Below the pieces are notes generated by a model. That model was not told the origin of the DNA. It was given only the letters and a program-made list of their open reading frames with translations, and did not search any database. From Neonectria sp. B-13 (lineage: Eukaryota; Ascomycota; Sordariomycetes; Hypocreales; Nectriaceae), in the NCBI GenBank assembly GCA_002682825.1, contig NOKP01000016.1, positions 1,824,146 through 1,888,145 on the forward strand: a stretch of DNA of 64,000 bases, in the 5' to 3' direction. Each line of letters starts with the position of its first letter. Position 1 is the first letter of the stretch. A program made the translations under genes and the position numbers. Shown piece after piece: positions 53,898-64,000 of this stretch.

Positions 53898-54839
53898 ATG
53901 AACGCTTGGGATTTCTCTCCGGGGACCCCCCTTGGAACATTGTATAACGATGCGCTGGCACTCGATGAGTATGCAACTAAGGATTTCTGGTCCTACCTTT
54001 TTGTTAATTACATCTTTTGCGGCCGAGAATGGGTTATTTCCTCTGAACAGCCACCCAGACAGCACCATTCCAAGAGACGAATTGACCTTGTTGTCAAACA
54101 TTGGCAGGAGACCAGATTCTATGTTCTCCTTTTCGTAGAAGCGAAGAAGGGGAAGGCAGGCCCTGAAGACATAGCGACGGTGGAGACGCAAGGATATACC
54201 GCAGGTTTCGAGTTTTTACAAGACAACTCTGACAGAGATGCGGTCTGGGTATCAACAGTCTATGGTCCCTATGCACGACTATGGGTTTTGCGTCGACAAG
54301 GACCTGGTTATCTCGAACCTTTGTTTCCAGCTCGTCATGACATAGGTGAAAGGTCGGCCTACCTCAACATTCGCGACAATCAGGAGGACTTCGCCAAATA
54401 CTTTGGGTATATCGTTGATAACCCCTTCCCAGATGACAACTTGGTCGAAGGAATCCTTGCCTTCATTGATGAGCATGTCGGGGGGGCCAGCACCGTGGCC
54501 GGTCCCAGCACTGAGGCTGGTCCCAGCACTGAGGCTGGTCCCAGCACTGAGGCCGGTCCCAGCACTGAGGCCGGTCCCAGCACTGAGGCCGGTCCCAACG
54601 TGATCAACCATAAGACGTCTATCTTTGTCACAATTGAGAAGGTTGGTAAAAAAGAGGTACATTGCAGAACCGTTAACGGCATAACCGTCAAGCTGGGGAG
54701 TAAATGGGGGAAATCGCGCGTTTGGTATCAGAATGGATGGTGTCCCTGCCGTGACACGAAGATGGATGGTCAGATCTACTACACATGGACCCTGGAGGCA
54801 GGAGGGTCGGGAAAAGGGTCAGGAAAGGGGAAGAAATGA
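53898..54839 (+). CDS. Predicted PD-(D/E)XK nuclease-like protein
   Basis: 313 aa from the ATG at 53898, after a 5'-UTR intron. Residues 61-83 contain RIDLVVKHW (Asp63) then YVLLFVEAKK (Glu81, Lys83), the D...E-x-K arrangement of PD-(D/E)XK nuclease folds. A following helix (IATVETQGYTAGFEFL) and aromatic strand (AVWVSTVYGPYARLWVL) fit the usual order. Similar stand-alone fungal proteins exist, but their substrates are unknown. Five tandem AGPSTE hexapeptides (18-bp DNA repeat, 54520-54595) link this to a second small domain (FVTIEKVGKKEVHCRTVNG, WGKSRVWYQNGWCPC) and a Gly/Ser/Lys tail. Its stop lies 25 bp from that of the convergent neighbour. Confidence 0.7.
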   Translation: MNAWDFSPGTPLGTLYNDALALDEYATKDFWSYLFVNYIFCGREWVISSEQPPRQHHSKRRIDLVVKHWQETRFYVLLFVEAKKGKAGPEDIATVETQGYTAGFEFLQDNSDRDAVWVSTVYGPYARLWVLRRQGPGYLEPLFPARHDIGERSAYLNIRDNQEDFAKYFGYIVDNPFPDDNLVEGILAFIDEHVGGASTVAGPSTEAGPSTEAGPSTEAGPSTEAGPSTEAGPNVINHKTSIFVTIEKVGKKEVHCRTVNGITVKLGSKWGKSRVWYQNGWCPCRDTKMDGQIYYTWTLEAGGSGKGSGKGKK

Positions 54840-54864
54840 AATTCAGTATTTATCATTGACCACG

Positions 54865-56776
54865 CTATGACTCGTCTCCAACCTTGACAATTTCAAGCTC
54901 GGCCTGTTTGCCAGTGAACCAGAAATGCAGAATGCCCTCCATCTTACAATCAATCCAGTGCGGTGTGTTCGCCGCCCTCTGCTCATCTTCAAATTCTGTG
55001 GCAAATGTTACATTGACTGCAAGCAGCTTATGACCCGAAACATGGTACGTAGAAGGAGCGTAGAATAGATGCGAAGGATAGTTGCAACGTTGAACGCGAT
55101 CCAGTCCCAGTCGGCACTGTCCAAGGGCCCGACGTGTCCCATTGGAATAGTCGATAATAATGCCCTTGCAGTGTCGAGTGGTCCCATCATAGAAGACTGC
55201 GGCTTGAATGACGTTTTCTAGAGATGCTGAGGAGAAGCAGGCATACTTGAATGGGGGCTCTTTCATCGGTGAGATGGGGTTTAGTCGAACTTCATTGCCT
55301 CCCCTGATTATCGGATCAACACCTATGAACGAGACAGAGTCCATCTCGGGAACGTCATGGAAAAGCGTAACTCCGGCTCCTACTTTGGATACCAAGTCCA
55401 TCTTGTGTTTGCTGTGGCTGTAATGTGGACCAACAGCTACATCACCGGAATGAGACATGCGAAACTGATCTGTTAGATTGTCTCTACAGGCGTTGGAGGT
55501 TGAAAACTTACCAGAAAGCAGGGCTGCTTCTGAAGAGGGCGGTTTTGGAATATCTGATAACGGACACCAAATGCGACGATCTCATCTTCCGAACTGAGGG
55601 GCATATAAACCCAAGCAGCAGTACTTCGATGTTGATGTAAGAGCCGCTTAAAGGTTGACGCTGCAAATGGGGCTTGGAGCGTGTGGGGATGAATAGCTCT
55701 TGTTGAGGCTTCTGAAATAAAAAAAGTGATCCCCGTGCATTGGCGTGTGTCAATAGTGGCGAAACGTATACGTGGAGGGAACATTCTGAGTGAAAGTTGC
55801 TGATTTATAGAAGGCGGAGTTGGAATATCCCAGACTCTCAGGTGCGGGTGATCCTCTGGGAGGCGCAGACGGCAAAGACCAAGCTAAACAGATTAGAACG
55901 CGCTCTAAGAATGATAACGGAAACGAACCTTGAACTCTGCGCAAACATTTAAGAGGTTCTCTGCTGGTTCCATCACGTACACAACTTCGCCCCGTGGACG
56001 GTCGCATATTTTTGCCATTTCTTGATTGCTCTCAATCCTCTTAACTCCCAAAGAATCGATAGTGAGCCGTATCATAGAGCCTCCAGGTAGTTTTCTGATT
56101 ATTGGATCGCTTCCACGGTACCATGACACATCACAGATAGGTAAGGTCCTCGGTTCATCTTGATGACGTGTAAATAACCTCTCGGCTAGCTTCACAACTG
56201 AGATGACCTTTTCTAGGTGAAAAGCTGAGTACTCCCAAATCATCTGCTGTATCTCTGGTGGGCACCGTAGTAATTGCGGAAGATTGTATATCCTAGCAGC
56301 TTGAACTAAAGGATCCTCAATAGTTGGATTTAGGGCTAGAGGCTGAGCTTGGCGCCAAGGATATCTCCAAGTTGCAACAGTCCAAAGGGTTTGTAGCTTA
56401 TCTTCTTTGCTAGACATCTTTATGAATATCTTAAGACAATCTTGGTGGATAGTTGCGCTTTCAAAGGCTGATCGACATCGTTGACATTTGGGGTGTTGGC
56501 AGAGTATCCAATCTTTGTGCATTTGATCAACATGGCCTGCATTCGAGAAAGTGCCTGCACATCGCGTGGAGAACTCAGCGGGGACAAATCCATTCGCTGC
56601 TACTTGTTCGATTACCACTGACCAGCAACAATTAGTTCAAGGTTTGGATGTCTGGGTGGGGGGATATATTCCATACATGCGACGATAGGTTCGTCTGGCT
56701 TGAAGGCTGTGCCGCAAGCACCGCATTGAGGGTGAATGCGAACATGCAGTGGATCAACTTGATCGTTGCTGGACAT
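54865..56776 (-). CDS. Multi-exon protein with N-terminal Cys/His zinc-binding region
   Basis: Proposed exons: 56776-56630, 56573-55929, 55883-55512 and 55464-54865 (587 aa). The last two introns are clear (GTTCGT, TTCTAATC, GTTTAG; GTAAGT, TCTAACAG, ATCAG). The first junction is uncertain: a weak GTTGCT donor, with a frameshift as the alternative. The N-terminus reads CGACGTAFKPDEPIVAC, then CAGTFSNAGH, then CQHPKCQRCRSAF and IHQDCLKIF. This is a RING/PHD-like Cys-His pattern common in large fungal families. It precedes a helix resembling an F-box (LLRCPPEIQQMIWEYSAF). The C-terminal half is beta-rich and unknown (FYDGTTRHCKGIIIDYSNG, HWIDCKMEGILHFWF). Function unknown; ubiquitin-ligase adaptor is conjecture. 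Confidence 0.6.
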
Positions 56777-56806
56777 TTTACTACGGAGGCTGCTGCAACT
56801 TCTCAA

Positions 56807-57656
56807 AGGACAGTTGGTTCAGGGAGGCTATTAAGAGTGATTCAGGGCGGTAAGAGGCGGCACAATAGAGCAAGGGAAATGTCAGACACGTGACGGATTT
56901 GAATCGGTCTACATAGCGGCCTTGTCATGAGATAAGGATAATAGTCACGTGGAGATAATGACAGATAAGGTATCTAAGCTCTAGATCGCACGGACCAAGG
57001 GAAGCTAAGCTCGGCTGGGCCACGGAGACGACTTAGGCTCGGAACATCGGTCAAGGAACGCGTAAGACGTACTAAGCCTAAGCGGTACACGCCCAATATG
57101 GCAAGTAAGGGGGCTTGGCCAAGCATAAAAGTGACGGTTCCTCCGCTCACTCTTGTTACAGAAGATAAGGCAAAAAATCTATGGAATTTCCAATCATCCA
57201 CTGTAGCAAGTAACGTGACAGGACTGAATTGGGGTCTTAGTTCGGTACGGGAAATTGACGATGATTTAAGGGTCAAATGGGATGATTCAATTGATGCTTC
57301 AAGCAGCTGGGGTTACGCTGTTGTTCTCGTGATGTTGATGATTCTTGATCTCCCTGTCTCAAGGATTTTCCCTCTTTTCGGCTCAATGCGGTCTCCCTGT
57401 CCTTCGTCATCCTCGCGGCCGGGTCGCTCCGTATGACAGGAAACTATGTCACGAGACTCTCTGACAACCCAAAGCTTACTCAACAAGTCTTGACTGCAAC
57501 ACGCCCCGCCTGGACCTGGACCATGATATATGGGGCTTTGTTTTTCTATTATAAAGAGTGACATCTAAACAGGATAAAAGCAATAGTAAAAGTCTAAAGA
57601 GATAGCAAGTAGATTAAATCCTAAGGGAGATTCAGGCATATTGAACCTGATCCACA
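56807..57656. other. Intergenic
   Basis: I see no gene. A 112-codon plus-strand frame at 57098 (MASKGAWPSIKVTVPPLTLV ...) has no family match or promoter/splice support. Confidence 0.4.
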
Positions 57657-59027
57657 TCACATTAACCATGACCAGGGAGTAGCATCCCGAAGAGCACAAT
57701 AAACCGCCCCCGACCTTGCCGCCTCTCTAGAGTGCCATTCATAACCTATCACTGTCTTTTTGACTGTACTGAAGAATGATTTGTTTCTCATAGCATCGGT
57801 ACTAGGTGTGTTCAGAGAGATGATATCTGTCAGGCGGCGAAGGCGATCAAGTGGCAGGTCATACGCTGCGACAGCATACGACTTGCTTCGTCTCCAGCAA
57901 GCCTCCATTGGGCTATACATTGAAAATATCTCGCCCTTAAACTCAGTCCACTCTATGCTGTCGATGTTCTGGCGTCGCTCAGTGAGCCATTTTTTGAGTA
58001 GTCCTTGGTTGGATTTTCGTATGAATTGGTTGTATATATCACCGTAGTCCAATAACATTCCGCGGTTATCATTAAGTCGCCGAGCAGTAGGATTCATTTC
58101 TGGTGCAGGGAAGAACTCGAAACCCCTTTTCTGGTACTTGGCGATGGCTTTCTCAACAGCTGCGCTCATCTCAGGTCGCTGCCACAGGTGTGCCTTCCCA
58201 GCACTAGCATCAGCATAGTACAAATGGCTTGCACACCATCCGCTGATAAAGCATTGCACATGGCTTGCGTAGAAGTCTTTGATGAAGCTCAAGCAACTTC
58301 GTACGCCTGAATAATGACAGCCAACAATCAATTGCACAGGCTGTGCGCCCGTATCTGTCATTACTGAACCACGCATCAGATTGAAGGTTTGCCCTGAACT
58401 GTCTTTGTAGGTTGCCGAATCCACCGGCCTCTCGTCTGGTAAGAACTGGTTTGGCGTGACCACGAATTCGTTGTCCGGCCCGATGCTGATTGTATAGCTT
58501 TTGTCGTGCGAGCTCCGTGTAGATCTGAGGAAGGCCAACAGGACTTGATGCAAACTCTCACCCATCAGTCCGGTTGCTGTGGCGGTATCTAACGGTGATA
58601 TCCATGATGCCAAGGCCTCCATTGTCCCAACGGCAACTTCCACAGTTCCGCTTTGGGCCAACGAGGTGATGATTGCATCACCCTCTAGATCCCAAGTAAC
58701 ACCACACAAGGCTAGGACGTTGATCATATCGGCGACGGATTCTTTGTAACCGGGAACATAGAAATCCCAGTCTGACTGAGGTGTGATAGACCCTGGAATG
58801 AAGAATTCCAGTGCTCGAGATCCACTGATAACACAGCCAGAATCGAACATAGCCGACATCAGAGTAACTGGATATCTGAAAGTTTTCGAAAGATATGCAA
58901 CTGGGTCGATGCGCGACTGATAGCTTTTGTCCATACTGAGGTCCCCAGGAAAGGCCTCCTTGAGTGCCAATGCATCGTGAACTTTGAGTTGGTTGACAAC
59001 GGCTTGTAGTGTGGCTTGATGCGTCAT
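57657..59027 (-). CDS. Nucleotidyltransferase-fold-like protein
   Basis: Single exon, 456 aa. Residues 66-93 read VISGSRALEFFIPGS followed by SDWDFYVPG. This fits the NTase motif hG-[GS]-x(9-13)-Dh-[DE]h, here G69-S70 and D86-x-D88, in a configuration (GSRALE-[FY]-F-x-P-x-S-x-x-x-SDWDFYV) that I know from uncharacterised proteins repeated in filamentous fungi. The rest includes ATGLMGESLHQVLLAFLRS, SGQTFNLMRGS, QLIVGCHYSGVRSCLSF and a charged helical C-terminus. A third catalytic Asp cannot be placed with confidence, so activity is unknown. A TATA-like CTTATAAGC on the minus strand at ~59118 lies ~95 bp upstream. Confidence 0.65.
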   Translation of the reverse strand: MTHQATLQAVVNQLKVHDALALKEAFPGDLSMDKSYQSRIDPVAYLSKTFRYPVTLMSAMFDSGCVISGSRALEFFIPGSITPQSDWDFYVPGYKESVADMINVLALCGVTWDLEGDAIITSLAQSGTVEVAVGTMEALASWISPLDTATATGLMGESLHQVLLAFLRSTRSSHDKSYTISIGPDNEFVVTPNQFLPDERPVDSATYKDSSGQTFNLMRGSVMTDTGAQPVQLIVGCHYSGVRSCLSFIKDFYASHVQCFISGWCASHLYYADASAGKAHLWQRPEMSAAVEKAIAKYQKRGFEFFPAPEMNPTARRLNDNRGMLLDYGDIYNQFIRKSNQGLLKKWLTERRQNIDSIEWTEFKGEIFSMYSPMEACWRRSKSYAVAAYDLPLDRLRRLTDIISLNTPSTDAMRNKSFFSTVKKTVIGYEWHSREAARSGAVYCALRDATPWSWLM

Positions 59028-59721
59028 GACTGATGCGACTTAGTTGATAGTTGCTGTGTTTGGTGAATGAAATTGTCAATTGACTGTTGATTATCGAGGA
59101 CACTAATGCGTTGGCCAGCTTATAAGTACGTGTAAACGCTTAAATTAAGACCATGGCGTATTTTGACAAGGTGGTGGCAGTTAACTCTGGAGTGGATACC
59201 AACGCGGCGCTTACAGCGAAACTGCGCCAAGACTCTTAAGTGCTCATCATGACCGAGCGTTCGTGAGAGAGAATTCACTTGAACGGGGGTTTGTTTTAGT
59301 CATGCGGGTAAACAGTGCAATTGACTTGGGTTCTAGATGTTGACTTCCAGTACTCTGTAGGTACAGCAGTTGTAGTAGTGCAGTCCCCGCAGTAGCTTGC
59401 CACTCAGCAATGCACAGCGCATTGGCCCTAAAGCAGTGCACTATCCTTGTTTCCGAATAGCGCAGCAGCCCCCCGTTCAGTATTGTCATAATATCGCCTG
59501 GGCTTCATTGAAACGTAAACGGGCCGTATCCCTTGTTCACGCCAACACAGCATGAATGCCGATATGGGCACTAGAGATTGGATACAGATGCCTTAGTCCC
59601 GGCGAAACCCCGAAAACACATGCATTTTAGAGTGTAGGTAAGTAATTTAATTGATAATTCATGAAGGCCAGCTTCACTGCTACAACAAAAGAAAGCGTGG
59701 CAATCCTAATAAAGTGGGCGT
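59028..59721. other. Intergenic between tandem minus-strand genes
   Basis: No gene seen apart from unsupported short frames. It includes the promoter of the NTase-like gene. Confidence 0.45.
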
Positions 59722-60411
59722 TTACTCCTCGAAGTCCTCGAAGCCCATTTCATCCGCGAACAAAAGATCGGGAACTGAGTCCATCAACTCCTCGATGTCC
59801 GATTCATCAGTGAAGCAGAGATCGGAACCTGAATCCGTCATGTCATCACTACTCGGGTATTCCTCGCACTCCTGAACAACCTCCAACCTTTCGCGTCCGA
59901 GGAAGACCTCAGTTTGGCCTTCGTACATTTGGTCCCATATAAGTGGGACTTTTACTGTTAGAATGCGGATTTCTATCGAAGTTTTGAACGTCTTACCGTA
60001 GAGATGCTGCGAATCCTCTGTTTCCGAAGGCTGAGAGGAGCAGATTGCATGAAAGACCGATGTAGAGAGGCCGGTTGACTCCCCATGCACGCAATATCGT
60101 TCATAAAGTGTCTCATGGAACGCGATGGTGACGGGATCCTGATCGAACGATAGTCCATCCGGGTTGATAGATGGCCATAAGTCTCTAAGGATTCGAAGAA
60201 CCTTCCCCTTTTCGTTGTTTGATGACCGAACGCCTATGCGAGCTAATGCGTCACGCAGTTCAATAGCAGCCGGGTCTTCATCGAAGGACATAAATCCAGG
60301 CTTTTCGGATGGCCACATCGACCTCAGGATGCTCAAGATGTTTCCAGGGGAGACGTCAATGCTGATCATCGTGACCGCATCGCCACTGCTATGCGGTAGT
60401 TCTGAATGCAT
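59722..60411 (-). CDS. Acidic protein with an internal duplication
   Basis: Exons 60411-59997 and 59948-59722 (213 aa). The 48-bp intron (GTAAGA, TTCTAACAG, AAAAG) is a multiple of three and open, so the unspliced frame also reads through to 229 aa; splice signals favour removal. Two copies of a ~37-residue segment follow each other (ILSILRSMWPSEKPGFMSFD and VLRILRDLWPSINPDGLSFD, each then [EQ]-DP-x-x-I). The C-terminus is strongly acidic, with a shorter duplication (SDLCFTDESDIEELMDSVPD then LLFADEMGFEDFEE). No recognised family. Confidence 0.6.
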   Translation of the reverse strand: MHSELPHSSGDAVTMISIDVSPGNILSILRSMWPSEKPGFMSFDEDPAAIELRDALARIGVRSSNNEKGKVLRILRDLWPSINPDGLSFDQDPVTIAFHETLYERYCVHGESTGLSTSVFHAICSSQPSETEDSQHLYGKTFKTSIEIRILTVKVPLIWDQMYEGQTEVFLGRERLEVVQECEEYPSSDDMTDSGSDLCFTDESDIEELMDSVPDLLFADEMGFEDFEE

Positions 60412-60891
60412 TGAGAATGTTGGAGGGTAATGAAGAATGACTGATGAAGGATGATAAGATGGATGGCGAAATAAAGGGAACGAGCCAGGAGTGATTTTTT
60501 ATATGAGTGATGCTGAAAACCTGGTGGGTGATTTACTTTAGCATCCCACTAAATTTCGACAGCGCTAGGCAAGGGTGCTTAAAAGTAACCATGCGCTGGT
60601 TTACCACCACTTCAGCGCTTAGCAGCCTGGTGCGGACAGGGCTCGTTGGATTCTCACGTTTCCACGGTGGATTTCTTTTAATAGCCTATAATAAGTCCTG
60701 GTGTGTGTGTATGTTGGCAGAATCCACGGCGACCAAGATAGGTGGCGAGGACCATAACTAGAAGATGAGGTCCTGTCTCGACGAGAGTTGTTTTTGTTTC
60801 ATTTGTTCTCCTTGTATTCAATATCTGCTCTGATCAATTGCTGTTCTCATCTTGTCACTCCCTACGACGTCTACAACCTTACCACGCGGTA
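60412..60891. other. Divergent intergenic region
   Basis: The shared promoter region of the acidic protein (minus) and the Ulp1-like protease (plus). A TTTTTTATATGAGTG stretch lies at 60496. No gene seen. Confidence 0.45.
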
Positions 60892-63292
60892 ATGAGCACC
60901 GACGTACTGGAGACGAATCGCACTGCCTTTCGATCCTCCCCGGTCAAGGCATTTGATAATGATATCGGGCAATCGGAGGCCTCCGCAACGACAAACGATA
61001 GCCTCCCCAGAGTCCTTGACTATATCATTCAATTATCGGACATACAAGATCTGCGCAATGGGGATTTTCTTCTGGCCGTGAGTCAGTTGTCCTTGTCACA
61101 ACGATCACGGATAGCATCTTTTGCGCACAATCTGTATCATGCCTGTGGCACTTTGAAAGACATGGGCCTCCCAATGGATGTTACTAGTGATCCAAGCCAT
61201 ACTGAGGACCAGGAAAACAACAACAACAAAGGCCGGCTTATCGAATCTGCACGCATCGAGCCCGCAAACACTGATCCTGTACACAACAAACCTGTACACC
61301 TCGAGCTCGAGCCCGCAAATACAGAGTCTACGGATAACCAGCCGACACACAACGAGCCTTCAAGAGCAGAGCCTGCACACATTGAGTCTGTACTCGCTGA
61401 GCCAGCACATACAGATGGCGATCATGGGGATGATCAACCTAGCCCCATTAAGCCGACACACACTACCATGTTTAGACGCGCCCCAAGTCCTAGAGATAGT
61501 GTTATCATAGTTGGCAAGTCTGAATCACAGCCAGAGACTAGTAGGCCCAGGTTAGAAGTGGCAACTTCGACTTCATGTATTAGTGATACTCTGAAAATGC
61601 CCATTTCACTCAAAGCTGATTTGAACATGGAGCCAACGTCGTCTGCAAGTACTCCATCTATTAGTACTAACAGAGGGATCAGTCCCACTGCATCAAAGGA
61701 GTGCAGCGAGCCAGCTAAGGTAGAGCTGCTCGAACAATCAGTTGACGACCTCATCTGTACTGCCTATCGGCAGGTACAGTTGTTTTCATTACCGGGAAAT
61801 TCGCCAGAAACTTACACAGCACTTTTCTACTCACTTAATATCGAGGACAGTGAGAATTTGAACCGATGGTCAGACGGCTCACAGCTGGCTTCCTTGCTAG
61901 AAGCAGGAGATGGCGAACGGCACATGGGGGCGCTTCACAATGTGCTCGCTACTATAGCTTTCTGTCGATGGCATGCGTCTCAAGTAAAGCAATTGAAAGA
62001 ACAGAAGCCTAAGAAAGCCGCGCAAGAAGTGTCGGGAAGGATACTCGGCCCAAAACCAGATAAAGATACAGCAAGTGGGCAGTGTTGGGAACGACACCGC
62101 AAGAGGATCAATACACACCTGACCCGTGGGCGAAAGTGGTCCTGGCTTGTCGAGGAACTCGGCTTCGGCATTTTACTTATGGATGCGTGGTAAGGTGGTT
62201 TCTCTTAGTGAGATGTCGGCTAACAGATGATAGGTATCTTGGTCTTGCTAAAGATGCTGTGCTGCATATGGTCATCGAAGAGCTACAGACCAGTCCGGAA
62301 AAAGTGATGGTCTTCGGAGTCCTAGCGGACCAGATCAGTCTGCTTCTAGAGAGCGGATCCACATCTAGAGAAAGGTTCTGTGAAGAGTTAAAAGCAAAGG
62401 AACTATCGGCCCCAGATCTAAGTTTACCTCCTGGGGACCCTGATCTCTACTGCCTATGTGATCAAATCAGCAAACGAATGAAGGATTCCGAGAAGCTTAT
62501 CTTGAGAGATACTGGCTTGGACGTCAGTTTGAGCTCGTTAGAGACGCTTGGAGGAACGGAGTGGCTGAATGATAATATCATTCTTACATGTCTGCATCTT
62601 TCTGACAAGCTGCCCTTCATTAGAGTTGGCTTCAGTGTCCCCATACATCAGGAGAAAAAGCCTCACCGCGCACATTTACGACCGTTCCAGATGGCTTCAA
62701 AACAAATAGCGCATTGGCATGGCGAGATGAAAGTAAAGAGCCCCTTGGTGTGCATCTTCCCGCTTTTACTATATCATAATCACTTCACCCTTCTGGAGAT
62801 CAACGAGAGGGAAGGCTCTATCTACCACTACGACTCACTCGGCGAAGGGGAAGAGTTCGATGTCAAGGTTCGTATTCGAGACCTATTCATGACCTTGATT
62901 TAACATTTTGACATAGGCAGCATGCAGAAACGAATTTCCACATCTTCAATACATGGATAAGGTATATTGCCGAACCCTATGCAGAATATGCATCACACAT
63001 GTAGCTCACCAGTGCATCCCAGGAAACGCCCCGGCAGAGCGACGACCACAGCTGTGGTCCACTCGTGATCAGACATGCTCGGCGACGAATGCTCGCTCAG
63101 CCTCTTGTCTCTGGGATTGTGAGTAGGGATGCTGCCAGGGAAGCAAGGGTCGAGGCTATCAACCTCCTTTGCTCAGCGTGGGCCAGTGGTGGGCTAGTCC
63201 TTACCTCAGTATCCTCTGCTACTCCAGTATCAAAGAGGAAACGAAAGCTTGTGTTGGAAGGCGGGGGTAAACGGCAAAAGAAGTGCGAGTAA
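60892..63292 (+). CDS. Ulp1/C48-family SUMO-type cysteine protease
   Basis: Exons 60892-62189, 62234-62867, 62917-62961 and 63005-63292; introns 44, 49 and 43 bp (GTAAGG, GTTCGT, GTATAT donors); 754 aa. The C-terminal domain has all catalytic signatures of clan CE: LGGTEWLNDNIILTCLHL (substrate-binding helix), HFTLLEI with His616, IYHYDS with Asp633, and RQSDDHSCGPLVI with Gln670 and Cys676. Splicing is essential, because the Cys lies in the last exon. The N-terminal 430 residues are disordered, with degenerate EPAxT/EPAH repeats (61250-61420), and there is a helical middle region (SVDDLICTAYRQVQLFSL). Ulp1-type enzymes process or remove SUMO and are known both as host genes and as passengers of fungal or plant DNA transposons. 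The C-terminus is basic (KRKRKLVLEG). Confidence 0.8.
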
Positions 63293-64000
63293 TACTACGA
63301 TTAGCAAACAGAGCAGTTTTCAATTTCATCATAGGCAAGACAATAAGATGTGAACCAACACGAGTAGCACGTGGACTCCTTTTCTTGTATAGGAATAATA
63401 CGATAGTCACTAGAAAATATCCTTCTCCATTCCAGTCAGTCGCTTGATCTTGGTCATGCCGATTAACTTTGCACGGATTGAAGACAGTTGATTTGATCAT
63501 TATCGTCCCTGATGAATGCATCGATTGGAAGCTCGTCTAGACCGTAAGGTTGAAACGCAAACTCGATTTCGCTATGGTAGATGGAATCGACGGCACGTAA
63601 GTTCATGCTCTCTCAGTGTTTAGATTGAGTTGTTATTTTTGATGAGCACGCGCAACACTCGATTTAATTTAACCTAGGCTCAGCGGTAAGCCTCTATACG
63701 TGGTTGGACTGCCAAGCGAGCCCGCTCGTGCCAGCGCTTAGAGACAATTCTCCCTCCTACGGAGCACTCTTCCCTGGGGCACCACCCTTCCTCGGGCCGC
63801 CTTCCCTGGGGCGCTTTAAATGAGCACGCATCAATATAGAACACGGCGGGACCCTTCCCTGGGCACCACCTTCCCTGGCGCACCACTCTTCCCTGGCGCA
63901 CCCTCCTCGTGGGCACTTATAGAGACCTTTCACGGGGGACCCTTCCATGGGCACCCTTCACATGGCACCTGACCCTTGATTAAAGCACCTCCCGACTAAT
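63293..64000. other. Intergenic with short GC-rich repeats at the window end
   Basis: No gene seen. From ~63760 to 63970 there are about eight scattered copies of CTTCCCTGG-x-GCACC-like units (for example CCCTTCCCTGGGCACCACC), two of them close together. They give Pro/Gly-rich shadow frames on the minus strand. Confidence 0.5.

Noticed and set aside
59247..59489. 80-codon minus-strand frame
   Set aside because: No promoter, splice or family evidence; ordinary intergenic background.

Overview
This window looks like accessory DNA from a filamentous ascomycete (Pezizomycotina; the gene mix points to Eurotiales, but the sequence alone does not settle it). The reasons are: introns of 43-81 bp with GTAAGT/GTATGT-like donors and CTAAC/CTGAC branch sites; short intergenic regions; fungal-only families (FunK1 kinase, 2EXR, DUF3723, fungal patatin-like/RING proteins, LysM-associated secreted proteins); transposon debris; and almost no housekeeping genes. 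One 100-N assembly gap lies at 22603-22702. Spliced models were built by eye from splice signals and frame continuity.

Layout. 1-10.3 kb: a spliced chromodomain-like protein, a sirtuin relic, two copies of a terminal-inverted-repeat (TIR) element, a 2EXR protein, a truncated CENP-B-type transposase fragment and a FunK1 kinase cut by a single in-frame stop. 10.5-19.1 kb: small genes, several encoding secreted products (a cysteine-rich crystallin-like protein, a LysM-associated protein, a Ser/Thr-rich GPI-type protein), a diverged transthyretin/HIUase-like protein, three small coiled-coil proteins and a MADS-like mini-protein. A 0.5-0.6 kb direct repeat pair sits at 13.5-14.6 kb. 19.8-23.2 kb: an unrecognised three-exon gene and a BRCT gene containing the assembly gap.

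23.9-34.5 kb is the most interesting stretch: a ferric reductase (FRE), a MADS-like protein, a patatin-like protein with a RING finger (PLP), a DUF3723 protein and a C2H2 zinc-finger gene. FRE, PLP and DUF3723 together are the accessory gene set reported for Starship giant transposons. No DUF3435 tyrosine-recombinase captain is visible here, so this is probably an internal or remnant piece of such an element, or of a region built from them.

35-54 kb is a patchwork of small lineage-specific genes separated by a dispersed repeat family built on a 40-bp unit (palindromic core GATTCTC-N4-GAGAATC). It includes a duplicated-domain gene broken by a +1 frameshift in an A7 tract, an EgtD/EasF-type methyltransferase, proteins with tandem repeats, and a gene flanked by 17-bp repeat arrays in opposite orientation. 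53.9-64 kb holds a predicted PD-(D/E)XK nuclease-like protein, a multi-exon cysteine-rich protein, a nucleotidyltransferase-like protein, an acidic duplicated protein and an intact-looking Ulp1/C48 SUMO-type protease.

No metabolic pathway is encoded here. The gene set fits cargo and auxiliary genes of giant mobile elements plus secreted or rapidly evolving proteins. Several genes carry exactly one disabling lesion, suggesting recent decay or, in homopolymers, sequencing error.
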